A stretch of 64,000 nt of DNA from NCBI RefSeq assembly GCF_916618745.1, contig NZ_OU745373.1, forward strand, positions 2,494,501 through 2,558,500. The letters are read 5' to 3'. A model generated the notes under the pieces. It had not been told where the DNA came from. It made no database searches and saw only the letters and a program-made list of their open reading frames with translations. The position numbers were made by a program, and so were the translations under genes. The DNA comes from Cardiobacterium sp. Marseille-Q4385 (GTDB lineage: Bacteria > Pseudomonadota > Gammaproteobacteria > Cardiobacteriales > Cardiobacteriaceae). Positions 9,791-18,709 of the stretch are shown one piece after another. Within the stretch, counting starts at the first letter, position 1. Every line of letters starts with the position of its first letter.

Positions 9791-10453
9791 ATGAAAACCC
9801 CCGAACAACGCAAACAAGCCTCCATCGCCATCCTGCAAGAACACGGCGTTCCCTACATCGACTGGCTACCCGTCATCGAAGACGCCAGCGAGGCGCGCGT
9901 GCGCAGCGCCGAAGAAATCGCCCGACGCGCCATCGCCTGCCTCATTACCATCCAGGCCGCCTTCGACCGCTACAACGGTGAGTACACCCCGTCCGTTGCC
10001 GACAAATACCAACACATACTGGCCCGTTACCAACTCAACGATGCCCTGACCGCCGAGGAAAACGCCATCTACAACGGCGCTGGCGGCGAAGCCGAAATCA
10101 CCAAAATGACCTGGAAATACGAAGCCTACTGGACACTCCTCTGGGCGCTGGGCATCATCCCCGAACTCGACTACCCCGCTCACACCATAGACTGCGAAGC
10201 CGCCTGCCAAGCCGTTTTCGATCACCAGGACTTCGCTTCCTTCATGACAACCGTCCGCCTGCGGCCTATCGAAGACATCCTTGACCAGGCCGACCTCATC
10301 TACCGCTACCACTGGGCGACCCGCGATGCCTACCTGAACGGCAGAGAAGCACCCGCAGGCCTTGACGACGACGTCATCGTCGAACGGCACGCCGCCCTGA
10401 ACTGGCTCATCGGCGTTGATGACGACTGGGACAACCCCGACACCAGCACCTGA
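9791..10453 (+). CDS. DUF4272 family protein
   Basis: This is a 220-residue soluble protein of the DUF4272 family, whose function is not known to me. The family pattern is clear: SAEEIARRAIACL near residue 40, YWTLLWALGIIPEL near 117, LRPIEDILDQADLIYRYHWA near 160, and an end rich in RHAALNWLIGVDDDWDN. No signal peptide or membrane segment is seen. The ATG at 9791 gives the most natural start, although no strong ribosome-binding site precedes it. It sits between lepB and rnc, which are often direct neighbours, so it may be an insertion into that operon. Its base composition matches its neighbours. Confidence 0.8.
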   Translation: MKTPEQRKQASIAILQEHGVPYIDWLPVIEDASEARVRSAEEIARRAIACLITIQAAFDRYNGEYTPSVADKYQHILARYQLNDALTAEENAIYNGAGGEAEITKMTWKYEAYWTLLWALGIIPELDYPAHTIDCEAACQAVFDHQDFASFMTTVRLRPIEDILDQADLIYRYHWATRDAYLNGREAPAGLDDDVIVERHAALNWLIGVDDDWDNPDTST

Positions 10454-10570
10454 TAACAAACCTGGGCATTGAGCCGGGAAAACAGCGCGCCGAAGACAGA
10501 TAGCACGACGGGGCGCGCCAACACAGATTCCCTCCCGGATACAAGCCCCTAAACGAGACAACCACACACC

Positions 10571-11239
10571 ATGCACCCTATCGAAAAAGCGCTCGGCTAC
10601 ACCTTCCGCGACCCTGACCACCTCACCCGCGCCCTGACCCACCGCAGCCACAGCGCCAAACACAACGAACGCCTCGAATACCTCGGCGACGCCCTGCTGG
10701 AAACCATCAGCAGCATCTGGATCTACAACAACCGCCCCGCCGTTCCCGAAGGCGACCTCACCCGCCTGCGCGCCACCATTGTCAAAGAAGACAGCCTGGT
10801 CGGCGTTGCCCGCCGCCTCAACCTCGGCGAACACCTGCGCCTTGGCTCAGGCGAACTCAAAACCGGCGGCGCACGGCGCGCCTCCATCCTCGCTGACGCC
10901 GTCGAAGCGCTCATCGCCGCCGTGTATCTTGATAGCGACTACCCCACCTGCGAAAGCGTCACCCTCGCGCTGATTGCCCCGGAACTCGTCGCCCTGCCGC
11001 AGACCGCCACCCCGCTCAAAGACCCCAAGACCCAACTGCAAGAACACCTGCAAGGCCGAGGCCTGCCGCTGCCGGACTACCAAATTATCAGCGAAAGCGG
11101 TCCCGAACACGCGCGCGAATTCCAAATCCGTGCCACCAGCGGCGAATACATTGCCGAAGCACATGGCAGCAGCCGCAAAAAAGCCGAACAGCAGGCTGCA
11201 GCCGAACTTTTGAAGAGATATAAGGAAGAAAAGAAATGA
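10571..11239 (+). CDS. rnc: Ribonuclease III
   Basis: This double-strand-specific endoribonuclease matures rRNA and processes structured RNA. The product has 222 residues, the usual length. The signature HNERLEYLGDALLE near residue 34 carries the acidic metal ligands. A second acidic pair lies in SILADAVEALIAAVYLDS near residue 110. The dsRNA-binding domain covers about residues 150-220, with DPKTQLQEHLQGRGLPLPDY and SSRKKAEQQAAAELL. The start gives the normal N-terminus HPIEKALGYTF. The stop overlaps the next gene's start as ATGA. In most relatives era follows directly, but here an AT-rich gene intervenes. Confidence 0.97.
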   Translation: MHPIEKALGYTFRDPDHLTRALTHRSHSAKHNERLEYLGDALLETISSIWIYNNRPAVPEGDLTRLRATIVKEDSLVGVARRLNLGEHLRLGSGELKTGGARRASILADAVEALIAAVYLDSDYPTCESVTLALIAPELVALPQTATPLKDPKTQLQEHLQGRGLPLPDYQIISESGPEHAREFQIRATSGEYIAEAHGSSRKKAEQQAAAELLKRYKEEKK

Positions 11240-11754
11240 TAGATTGGAATATTGTAGTTAGCCTGCTAAGTTTTATAGTGAGTGCAGCAAGCGTTTTTGT
11301 AGCTTATTTAGCTATTCGTGAAAGTAAAAAAACAACTCTAGGTACTACAATTTCAGGCAGTAGACAAGATTGGATAAATAGCTTACGGAATGAAATTGTG
11401 GAATTTTTAAATATTATTTATATTGTTCCAGGTCTGTATCATAGAAAACAAATTAGTGATGGAGAGGCAATAGCTGAAAATAGAAATTTATTATATAAAG
11501 TTCAAAATATAGAACTGCTTATTAATCCAAAAGAGGATAAGCATAACAGATTAATCAGTCTTTTGTATAAATCTCGCTCTATGTTTATTAACTGTATTAA
11601 TGATCTTAAGCAAAATCAAGATGATAATATCGATATAGACCAAGATGAATTTGAAATATCTGAAACCCACCTTAGAGAAAAAGTTAAAGAAATTGTTGAA
11701 TTGGCCCAAGATATTTTTAAAGAAGAGTGGGAACGAGTAAAGAAAGGAGAGTAA
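11236..11754 (+). CDS. AT-rich single-pass membrane protein of unknown function
   Basis: I do not recognise this 172-residue protein. One membrane segment lies at residues 6-26, with the N-terminus probably outside. A soluble helical region follows, with SRQDWINSLRNEIVEFL near residue 42 and a long acidic, charged tail. The Lys/Asn/Ile-rich codon use and AT-rich DNA contrast sharply with the GC-rich rnc and era on either side, which suggests horizontal gain. The start overlaps rnc as ATGA. Its last codons carry the AAGGAG that serves era, so it is stitched into the operon. Small one-TM proteins with an RQxWIxxLR-like segment occur widely as uncharacterised membrane proteins; any defence or stress role would be a guess. 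Confidence 0.85.
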   Translation: MIDWNIVVSLLSFIVSAASVFVAYLAIRESKKTTLGTTISGSRQDWINSLRNEIVEFLNIIYIVPGLYHRKQISDGEAIAENRNLLYKVQNIELLINPKEDKHNRLISLLYKSRSMFINCINDLKQNQDDNIDIDQDEFEISETHLREKVKEIVELAQDIFKEEWERVKKGE

Positions 11755-11756
11755 CC

Positions 11757-12659
11757 ATGACCCAACGCGCCGGATACATCGCCGTCGTCGGCCGCCCCAA
11801 CGTCGGCAAATCCACCCTCATCAACCACCTCCTCGGCCAGAAAATCGCCATCACCAGCCGCAAGCCGCAAACCACGCGGCATGCCCTGCTCGGCATCCAC
11901 AGCAGCGGCGACAACCAGCTCATCTTCGTCGATACCCCCGGCATCCATCAGAACCGCGACAAAGCCATCAACCGCCACATGAACCGCACCGCCTGGCAAA
12001 GCATGGACTACGTTGACCTCATCCTGCACGTCAGCGAAGCGGGAAACTGGACGGACGAAGACGACCGTATCGCCGAGGCCCTGCAAAAACAAAACAAACC
12101 CGTACTGCAAATCCTCAACAAAATCGACCGCCTGCGCGACAAAAGCGCGCTGATGCCCGAACTCGCCCGCATCCATGAACGCGGCAACTGGCAGGCCATC
12201 ATCCCCGTCTCCGCCCTGCACGAACAAAACCTCGCCGATCTCGAAAAAACGCTCATCCCGCTCCTGCCCGAACAGCCGTGGATCTACCCCGAAGACCACA
12301 TCACCACAGCGGGGATGCGCTTCATGGCGGCGGAAATCATCCGCGAAAAAATCTTCCGCTACCTGCACCAGGAAATCCCCTACGCCCTCGGCGTCATCAT
12401 CGACCAATACCAGGAAAGCGAACGCCTGGTGGACATTGACGCCACTATCCTCGTCGAACGCGCCAGCCAGAAAGGCATCGTTATCGGCAAAGGCGGCCAG
12501 ACCCTGCGCCTCATCGGCCAGCGTGCGCGCGAAGAACTCGAACAAATGCTGGAAAAAAAAGTGATGCTGCGCAACCACGTCAAAGTTAAAGACAACTGGC
12601 GTGACAACGATGCCATTGTGCACAGCATGGGCAGTGGTAGCGGGACGGAAGATGCCTGA
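11757..12659 (+). CDS. era: GTPase Era
   Basis: Era is an essential GTPase that binds 16S rRNA and helps 30S assembly. The product has 300 residues. G1 is GRPNVGKST near residue 13, switch II contains DTPGIH near 62, and NKID is near 122. The C-terminal KH RNA-binding domain is marked by KGIVIGKGGQTLRLIG near residue 240. The ATG at 11757 follows AAAGGAGAG, encoded by the end of the preceding gene. A frame opening 30 bp upstream is not needed. It is translationally linked to the AT-rich gene and, in ancestry, to rnc. Confidence 0.98.
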   Translation: MTQRAGYIAVVGRPNVGKSTLINHLLGQKIAITSRKPQTTRHALLGIHSSGDNQLIFVDTPGIHQNRDKAINRHMNRTAWQSMDYVDLILHVSEAGNWTDEDDRIAEALQKQNKPVLQILNKIDRLRDKSALMPELARIHERGNWQAIIPVSALHEQNLADLEKTLIPLLPEQPWIYPEDHITTAGMRFMAAEIIREKIFRYLHQEIPYALGVIIDQYQESERLVDIDATILVERASQKGIVIGKGGQTLRLIGQRAREELEQMLEKKVMLRNHVKVKDNWRDNDAIVHSMGSGSGTEDA

Positions 12660-12821
12660 ATATCACCCAAAATACAATATCTATAAAGGCTATATTTTTA
12701 TAGCTAATGCTAGCTATTAATTTAACTACTGTCGTATCAAAGAAGGATAATTGCGCTATACGTTGAGCCATATACTGGCATCAATTAATCTTACTTTCTA
12801 TAGATAAGGAGATTTAAAACA

Positions 12822-13100
12822 ATGTCTCAAACAAATCATAAAATTATCACCTGCCCTCATTGCTTCGGTGAAGTACCTTATGGTGCAAAAGTCTGCCGAG
12901 GTTGCCAAGCAGAAATTGAATATGGCATACCCGATTGGTTGTTCCTTATTTTTTTAATTTTTGGCATATGGGTAGGATGGCATTCTTCCGGAATATTAGC
13001 TTGGATTATAGGCATCGCAGCATTTTTTGTATGTTGCATTATTTCAGAGAGATATTTGTTCAAAAATCGCATCGTCTTTAAACGCAAATATCACAAATGA
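12822..13100 (+). CDS. Small zinc-ribbon membrane protein
   Basis: This is a 92-residue protein of unknown function. A CPHC...CRGC pair of Cys-x2-Cys knuckles at residues 11-29 would form a zinc ribbon. Two hydrophobic segments follow, near 40-55 and 60-77, and then a basic tail. ATAAGGAG lies well placed before the ATG. The gene and its flanks are AT-rich compared with era, as is the gene at 11236, which hints at foreign origin. No operon partner is visible. Confidence 0.8.
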   Translation: MSQTNHKIITCPHCFGEVPYGAKVCRGCQAEIEYGIPDWLFLIFLIFGIWVGWHSSGILAWIIGIAAFFVCCIISERYLFKNRIVFKRKYHK

Positions 13101-13229
13101 TATTTACGCAGATAAGGCCTATTAATTTGTCTTATTCGACGGCAGGCGCAGCCTGCTTTTTGCGTTTCGGGCAAGCGCAACCGCCAAGCGAGCGGGGGAG
13201 ACTACGTATTTTTTGATTTTGAGGCGTTG

Positions 13230-13780
13230 TAGACAACATTTATACGAAATTCGGTAACCACGCTGCTTGGCAAAGCCAGTATTTGCGCCATTTGACGCGA
13301 ACCTAGTAACGACACCGCCTGGCGGAGTCAGTATTTACGTCGCTTGGCACGAAATATTCCTTCCCCCACCTGCGGGGGCAGGTGCCTGGAGGGCGGAAGG
13401 GGGGATGAAAATCCAGCATTTACGCTGCTTGAAGCGAACCCAGTAACGACGCCGCCTGGCGGAGTCAGCATTTACGCCGCTTGGCACGAAATATTCCTTC
13501 CCCCCGCTTGCGGGGGAAGGTGCCCGGAGGGCGGAAGGGGGGATAGAAATCCAGCATTTACGCCGCTTGAACGCGAAGCCCCGCAACCATGCCGCTTGAT
13601 GAGCCCAGTATTTACGTCGCTTGGCGCGTGTCAAACCCAAAATGCGCACAAAAAAGCCCCTCCCCCAGTGGGGGAGGGGTTTGGGGAGAGGGTTGAGAAA
13701 AACCGCGCAGTGGCAAATATCCCGCTTGGCAGGCGGGCCCAGTCTTTACGCCGCCTAGCGCCTTTTTTTCCTGTCATCGC
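13230..13780. repeat. Cluster of dispersed CAGTATTTACGCCGCTTGG-type short repeats
   Basis: Seven variants of a CAGtATTTACGcCGCTTGgc motif lie near 13276, 13329, 13411, 13465, 13552, 13606 and 13739. A longer unit (AGTAACGACGCCGCCTGGCGGAGT, then the motif, then a CTTCCCCC hairpin and GGGCGGAAGGGGGGAT) is present twice with a period of 137 bp, starting at 13305 and 13442. The region has no convincing gene; the open frames through it are repetitive. Reverse-oriented copies occur at 39360-39460, and single related copies lie in other gaps. Confidence 0.85.
13651..13684. terminator. Strong GC-rich hairpin with flanking A and T runs
   Basis: AAAAAGCCCCTCCCCC, an AGT loop and GGGGGAGGGGTTT form a long stem. 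It could end transcription from either side, or could be part of the repeat family in this gap. Confidence 0.6.
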
Positions 13781-13810
13781 CCGCGCCCTCAGGGTAACGT
13801 GCCGCCGTTT

Positions 13811-14185
13811 TTAATGGCGGCGGTAACGTCGCTCAACCAGCGCGAGGTGTTGTGCGTAGTCGGCATCGCCGTTGACCAGGGCATCCAGCGCGCGCATCAC
13901 CAGCAGCAGTCCGCCGCTGGTATGCGCATCGCTTTTCCAGGCTTCTTCCGCCATCGGCAGCAGTCCGCTGCGCTCAGGCAAGGCGGCATGGGCAGCGATA
14001 AAGGCGCGCATCTTCGGGATATACACCCATTGCAGCCATTCGTGGAAGTGCAGGGTGTCAACGCAGAAGGGTTCGGTGCTGGCCAGGGCCGTGTCGCTGG
14101 GGCTTTCTTCGCTCCAGCGGCCACTTTCCAGCAGGGCGAGTTCGAGGGCGGCCAGCAGTTCGTGCATATGCTCGGTCGGGTGCAT
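13811..14185 (-). CDS. yqcC: YqcC family protein (DUF446)
   Basis: This is a small helical protein of 124 residues, similar in length and pattern to E. coli YqcC. Family marks are the N-terminal LLAALELALLESGRW, the STEPFCVDTLHFHEWLQWVYIPKM core and a C-terminal LVMRALDALV helix. The function is unknown; in enterics the gene neighbours truC. I chose the start at 14185 because AGGAA lies 5 nt upstream and the product then starts at the family boundary. A 30-residue upstream extension has no support. The stop codon lies within a CCGCCG...CGGCGG hairpin that may act as terminator. Confidence 0.85.
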   Translation of the reverse strand: MHPTEHMHELLAALELALLESGRWSEESPSDTALASTEPFCVDTLHFHEWLQWVYIPKMRAFIAAHAALPERSGLLPMAEEAWKSDAHTSGGLLLVMRALDALVNGDADYAQHLALVERRYRRH

Positions 14186-14260
14186 GGGATTCCTGTAGTT
14201 TTCAATAAAACAGGCAATCATTGTATCGCCGCTTTCCGGCACGATGCCGTCCGGCAAATG

Positions 14261-14288
14261 GAAAACCGCCCGCATAGGACGGGCGGTG
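14261..14288 (-). terminator. Terminator of the NCS1 permease gene
   Basis: Read on the minus strand, ACCGCCCG...CGGGCGGTTTT forms a stem with a short T run. It lies just after the permease stop codon. Confidence 0.75.
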
Positions 14289-14293
14289 AGCGG

Positions 14294-15784
14294 TCAGCGA
14301 CGGGACGTTGGCCGGGTCGAGTGGTAGTAATACAGCCAGCCGCTGGCGACCATGGCAATCAGCAACGAGAAGTTGCTGATCATTTTCAGGGCTTCGATGC
14401 CGGGCATGGCGGCGAGGATGTTCAGGCCGGGGATGATGACGCAGCAGATACTGAGCAGCGAGGCCGGGATGAGCGCCTTGACTGCCGCCGGATTGACGCC
14501 GCCGCGATACCAGTATTGACCTTCCGGGGTGTCGCGGAAGAGATCGGGCACGTGGATTTCCTGTTTTTTCAGCAGGTAATAATCCACGAGGAAGATGCCG
14601 TACATCGGGCCGACGGTCGCCGCCAGCATGTCAATGGTGTAGTGGATGATTTCCGGCGAGTTGTAGAGGTTCCAGGGGGTAATGAGGGTGGAGACGACGG
14701 CCGCGATCATGCCGCCCTTGCGCCAGCTGATTTTGCCGGGGTAGAGGTTGGAGATGTCGTTGGCGGCGGAGACGAAATTGGCGACGATGTTGATGCCGAC
14801 GGTGGCGGTGACGAAGGTGAAGGTGAGGAGCAGGGCGATGGTGACGTTATCGATATGGGCGACGATTTCCAGCGGATCTTCGATGACTTTGCCGAAAACC
14901 AGCGGCGTGCCGCTGATGGTGATGACGGCGATCATCGAGAAGAAGGTGAAGTTCACCGGCAGTCCCCAGAAATTGCCCCGGCGCACCTCTTTCATGTTTT
15001 TGCAGTAGCGCGAGAAATCGCCGAAGTTGAGGGTGGGGCCGGCGAAGTAGTTGATGATGAGCGACATGCCGACCAGCATGGCGACGATGGTTTGGCCGAA
15101 GTTGAGCCGATGGGTGGAGAGGTTGAAGTTGATGTTTTCCCAGCCGGCGCGGTGCACAATCCAGGCCATCAGCAGGAACATCACCACATATACCGCCGGC
15201 CCCGCCCAGTCGAGGAAGACCTTGATGGCCTGCATCTTCATCAGGAACAGCGCCGTCTGCATGCTCCACATGATGGCGAAACTGAGCCAGCCGAGATAGG
15301 AAAGATTGAGGAAGCGATCTTCTTGCAGGGAAGCGAGTCCGGGGAAGAATTTGAGCAGGATGATGGCGAGGGCGACCGAGGCAAGATACGTCTGGATGCC
15401 GTACCAGACGATGGCGATGATGCCGCGCAGCATGGCGGGGATATTGGCACCGTACACGCCGAAAGGCATCCGCGAGACGACGGGGTAGGGCACGCCGCTT
15501 AACTGGCTGGGGCGGGCGATGAGGTTGGCGAGCAGCATCACCACCCAGATGCCGCCGATGAGGACGAGGAAGATTTGCCAGGAGGTGAGGCCGAGCGAGA
15601 ACAGGGTGCCGGCGAAGATGTAGCCGCCGACGCTGTGCACGTCGGACATCCAGAAGGCGAAGATGTTGTACCACGTCCATTGTTGCTGGGCGGGAATCAG
15701 GTCGGCATTGGCCAGCCGCTTGCTCAGGGCGCGATAAATGCGGCGTCGGCGACTGAAGCTGAAACTGATGTTGGACCTTGGCAT
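14294..15784 (-). CDS. NCS1 family nucleobase/hydantoin/allantoin-type permease
   Basis: This 496-residue inner-membrane symporter has about 12 hydrophobic segments. NCS1 family marks are WTWYNIFAFWMSDVHSVGGY near residue 36, RPSQLSGVPYPVVSRMPFGV near 90, and AIVWYGIQTYLAS near 125. This group moves cytosine, uracil, hydantoins, allantoin or thiamine with Na+ or H+, and I cannot fix the substrate. A ureide-degrading cluster lies about 27 kb away, so allantoin or hydantoin is possible, but that is inference. GGAGG precedes the start. A hairpin follows the gene, and no catabolic partner is adjacent. Confidence 0.88.
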   Translation of the reverse strand: MPRSNISFSFSRRRRIYRALSKRLANADLIPAQQQWTWYNIFAFWMSDVHSVGGYIFAGTLFSLGLTSWQIFLVLIGGIWVVMLLANLIARPSQLSGVPYPVVSRMPFGVYGANIPAMLRGIIAIVWYGIQTYLASVALAIILLKFFPGLASLQEDRFLNLSYLGWLSFAIMWSMQTALFLMKMQAIKVFLDWAGPAVYVVMFLLMAWIVHRAGWENINFNLSTHRLNFGQTIVAMLVGMSLIINYFAGPTLNFGDFSRYCKNMKEVRRGNFWGLPVNFTFFSMIAVITISGTPLVFGKVIEDPLEIVAHIDNVTIALLLTFTFVTATVGINIVANFVSAANDISNLYPGKISWRKGGMIAAVVSTLITPWNLYNSPEIIHYTIDMLAATVGPMYGIFLVDYYLLKKQEIHVPDLFRDTPEGQYWYRGGVNPAAVKALIPASLLSICCVIIPGLNILAAMPGIEALKMISNFSLLIAMVASGWLYYYHSTRPTSRR

Positions 15785-15974
15785 GGCAACCTCCGTTCAT
15801 TGCGGTTTGCCATGACTTTACCGAGCGGACAACGCCTCTGCCTGTGTGCGCGTGACAAGCAACATTCTTTTCGCGACAGCGGGCGGAGCGGTCTGGTAAG
15901 AAGCCCGTTTTTACCCCGCTTGGGGCGAAGCGGCGTTTACCGTTGAGTGCTTCGCCACAGGGCAGGGCGGTGGC

Positions 15975-18545
15975 TTACGGTGCCAGCGGGCGTCCGTTGG
16001 GGTCGAGGGTGTAACGCTCACCGTCTTTTTCTACGGTGGCGCGGCCGTCTTTGTATGACCAGACGGTATCGTACTGCGGTTTGACGGTTTCTTTGCCTGT
16101 GGTGTCGATAAAGCCCCAACGGCCATTTCTTTTCACCGCTGCGCGGGATTCGCCGTAGGCGAGGACGTCCTGATACTGCGGTCTGACGGTCTCGCGTCCT
16201 TTGCGGTCGATGAAGCCCCAGCGGCCATTTTTCTCGACGGCGGCAAAGCCTTCGCTGTAAGGGCGGATGCGGTCGTATCGCGGCAGGGTCGTATCCGGCA
16301 GATGTCCCCTCGTGCCGCTTGCGGCAGTCGTGGTCGTGGCGTCGTCATTGCGGCCATTGATGGTGAGCGCCTGTCCACCCGTCTTATCGCTGCTGCCGTC
16401 GTGGTCGCTGCCGACGAGGGGATTGTTATCGCTGAGGCGGTAGGGCAGCGGGGCAGTGCTGCTGTCTGCGGTGTTAGCGCCGGAGGTGCCATATGCGGTG
16501 TGTTGGGCGGTATTCCGGGGGCTATCCGGCGGCAACGGGGCGACGGCGCCGCCTGCGGGGGCAGCAGCACCGCCGGCATCCATCAGTACGTTCAGCAGGG
16601 CGCCGCGATCCACCGCCACGCCGGATTTGATTTGTCTGCCGCTGGGGTCGATGGCGCGGGCGATGTCAAGCGGCAGGGCTTTGCCGCTGCCTTTGGCGGG
16701 GCTGTCGCCGCGCAGGCGGTAGTTGCTTTGCCGGCTCTGGTTATCCGCCGCTTCGTGGATGAAGTAGGGGTTCTCCGCCGTGCTGCCGAAAAGGTCGAGA
16801 GCGTGCCGCTCCAGGCCTTGGATTTTTTTGTTGACGCGTGCCTGGACGGCGATGTCGCTCGCGCGCATGAAGCGGAGGTTGTTAGCGCCCGGCACGTCTG
16901 CGAGGTCCCAGTTCATCAGGTAGGGTTCGCGGGCGAGGTCGCTGCGGTAGTAGGCGTTGTAGTCCATTCCCCTGAACATGTCGTTGCTGTAAATGCGGCC
17001 ACCGTCCGGATCGTCGTAGCCTTCGGTGCGTACCGGGATGGCGCGATAGCCGTCGGTTCCCTGCATTTTGCGCGAGGAGAGGATGTTGTTATAGACCTGC
17101 AAGTCGGTGGTGTCCCAGCTCAGACCCTGTTCTTTCGACCAGGGTTCTTCGCTCAGGCAGCGTCCGTTTTTGTAGTAGTTGCAGCCGCCAATGCGCGGTT
17201 CTTCTTTGAGATTGAGCGGGTTGAAGACGCGCGAGAAGGTGTTGTTGTAGATGCGGCTGTTGCTGGAACCAGCGAGGTAGATACCGCTGTCGCTGTTTTC
17301 GACGATATTGGAAGCGAGGATGCCGCTGTCGCAGACTTCGTACATCATCGCGGTCGAGACGCCGGTGAAGAAGTTGTTGGTGATTTTGGTGTTGATGCAG
17401 CCTTCGTCGCACCAGTAAGCGGGCGGGCGATAGGCGATGTCGCCGCTGTCGTCAACAATGTTGCCCCGGAAGATAGTGTCGCGGGCGTGGGTGATTTTGG
17501 CGTGGCCGATGGTGCAGTAGGCGCCGCAATCGGCCATGAGGTTGCCGGCGGTGTTGTTGTTGCGGAAGTAGCTGTCTTCAATGCTACTACCGTGAGCGCG
17601 GTTCATGCCGATGGCGGTCGCGCCGTTGTCGATGGCGCGGAGATTTTTAAGGCGGACGCGGCGCGCTTTGTCCACGAAGACGGCGGTGTTGCTGTTTTGC
17701 GCGATGATGCCGTCCTGCATGATGCTGTCGTCGCCGTTGATGCTGAGGGTGACGGGGCCGCTGAAATCGCCGAGACGCGGATCGCCTTTGAGCGCCCAAG
17801 ACTGGTGTGGCGCGTAGTGGGCGATATTGATGCCGCGAATGGTGAGGCGTTTACCGGTGGCGGTGAAGGCGCGGGCGCGTTCGCTGATTTCCACGGTGCC
17901 CTGGTTGGGATCGCTGCCAAGGTAGTAAGTGATGGCGTCCTGCGCGCCGAGGCGGTAGCCGCTCAGATTGTTGTCGGGTTCGAGGGTGGTGGTTGGGGTC
18001 TGGTCTTCAACGTAGAAGGTGCCGGCTTTGACTTCAGCTTTGCTGCCAACCTGGATTAGCGGACGGTCGTTGATGAAAACTTGCTCGGGATAGGCAGCGA
18101 CGCCTTCTTTGGACGGGTTGGCATTGACGGTGCAGACATGGCAGAAGTTCTGGAAGTCGCCCGTGACTTTCCACAAGCCGCCTTCTTTTTCGAAGCGGGC
18201 AGCGGGAACGATGTCGCTGCCTTTCAGCCACACTTCGCCGTGCGGCTCTGCTTGCAAGGTGATGCGGTTGCGGGTGATGAAGAAGTGGGGCTCGCGGTAG
18301 ATACCGCTTTTCAGGATGATGGTCGTGCCGTCGCGTGCCTTGCCGAGAGCGGCATTGATGGTGTTGTACGGTTTGTTGCGGCTGCCGTCACCATCGGCGG
18401 CGGCATCCGGCGCGACCCAAAGGACGTTTTCCGCTGGGACGGGATAATTGTGATCAGCGACGTCGTATTGCTTGTGCAAGCGGGCTTGCGCGGCAAACGG
18501 CAGAGCGGCGATGAGCAGCAGCGGCAGGCGGGTATGGTGGTGCAT
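15975..18545 (-). CDS. Exported right-handed beta-helix protein with C-terminal WG repeats
   Basis: This is an 856-residue secreted or periplasmic protein. A signal peptide of about 21 residues ends ALPFAAQA. Residues about 40-600 form a pectate-lyase-like parallel beta-helix: VAPDAAADGDGSRNKPYNTI resembles DUF1565, followed by many NNxF/SxIxxN-type coils such as NTKITNNFFTG and SNSRIYNNTF. A Pro/Ala/Thr-rich linker lies near 640-740. The end carries WG beta repeats (KNGRWGFIDRKGRETV, RNGRWGFIDTTGKETV). Such helices bind or cut polysaccharides, but no catalytic set is evident to me. GGGAGAA precedes the ATG. The gene stands alone and ends before the repeat-bearing gap next to the permease gene. 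Confidence 0.85.
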   Translation of the reverse strand: MHHHTRLPLLLIAALPFAAQARLHKQYDVADHNYPVPAENVLWVAPDAAADGDGSRNKPYNTINAALGKARDGTTIILKSGIYREPHFFITRNRITLQAEPHGEVWLKGSDIVPAARFEKEGGLWKVTGDFQNFCHVCTVNANPSKEGVAAYPEQVFINDRPLIQVGSKAEVKAGTFYVEDQTPTTTLEPDNNLSGYRLGAQDAITYYLGSDPNQGTVEISERARAFTATGKRLTIRGINIAHYAPHQSWALKGDPRLGDFSGPVTLSINGDDSIMQDGIIAQNSNTAVFVDKARRVRLKNLRAIDNGATAIGMNRAHGSSIEDSYFRNNNTAGNLMADCGAYCTIGHAKITHARDTIFRGNIVDDSGDIAYRPPAYWCDEGCINTKITNNFFTGVSTAMMYEVCDSGILASNIVENSDSGIYLAGSSNSRIYNNTFSRVFNPLNLKEEPRIGGCNYYKNGRCLSEEPWSKEQGLSWDTTDLQVYNNILSSRKMQGTDGYRAIPVRTEGYDDPDGGRIYSNDMFRGMDYNAYYRSDLAREPYLMNWDLADVPGANNLRFMRASDIAVQARVNKKIQGLERHALDLFGSTAENPYFIHEAADNQSRQSNYRLRGDSPAKGSGKALPLDIARAIDPSGRQIKSGVAVDRGALLNVLMDAGGAAAPAGGAVAPLPPDSPRNTAQHTAYGTSGANTADSSTAPLPYRLSDNNPLVGSDHDGSSDKTGGQALTINGRNDDATTTTAASGTRGHLPDTTLPRYDRIRPYSEGFAAVEKNGRWGFIDRKGRETVRPQYQDVLAYGESRAAVKRNGRWGFIDTTGKETVKPQYDTVWSYKDGRATVEKDGERYTLDPNGRPLAP

Positions 18546-18650
18546 GATGTTCTCCCGGTTACGGTTTATTCACGCCAGTGTATAGCGAGGGGATGGGGAA
18601 ATCCACGCGGGGGCTTTGCTATCGCCGTATCCAGCGGCTACGCACGTAAC

Positions 18651-18679
18651 AAAAAGCCTCCCCGCTGGGGAGGCTTTTT
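18651..18679. terminator. Bidirectional terminator between hlyD-like gene and beta-helix gene
   Basis: AAAAAGCCTCCCC, a short loop and GGGGAGGCTTTTT form a perfect stem flanked by A and T runs. It ends the minus-strand tetR-hlyD unit. Confidence 0.9.
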
Positions 18680-18709
18680 CTGCACCTGCGCGCAAAGACT
18701 GTTCAGCAC

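Noticed and set aside
13335..13814. Open frames of about 100-156 codons in the repeat-rich gap
   Set aside because: They translate the tandem repeats, lack good starts and have no family features.
13799..15502. A 567-codon plus-strand frame through the yqcC and permease region
   Set aside because: It is antisense to two recognised minus-strand genes and is composed of low-complexity Asp/Gly/Val sequence.
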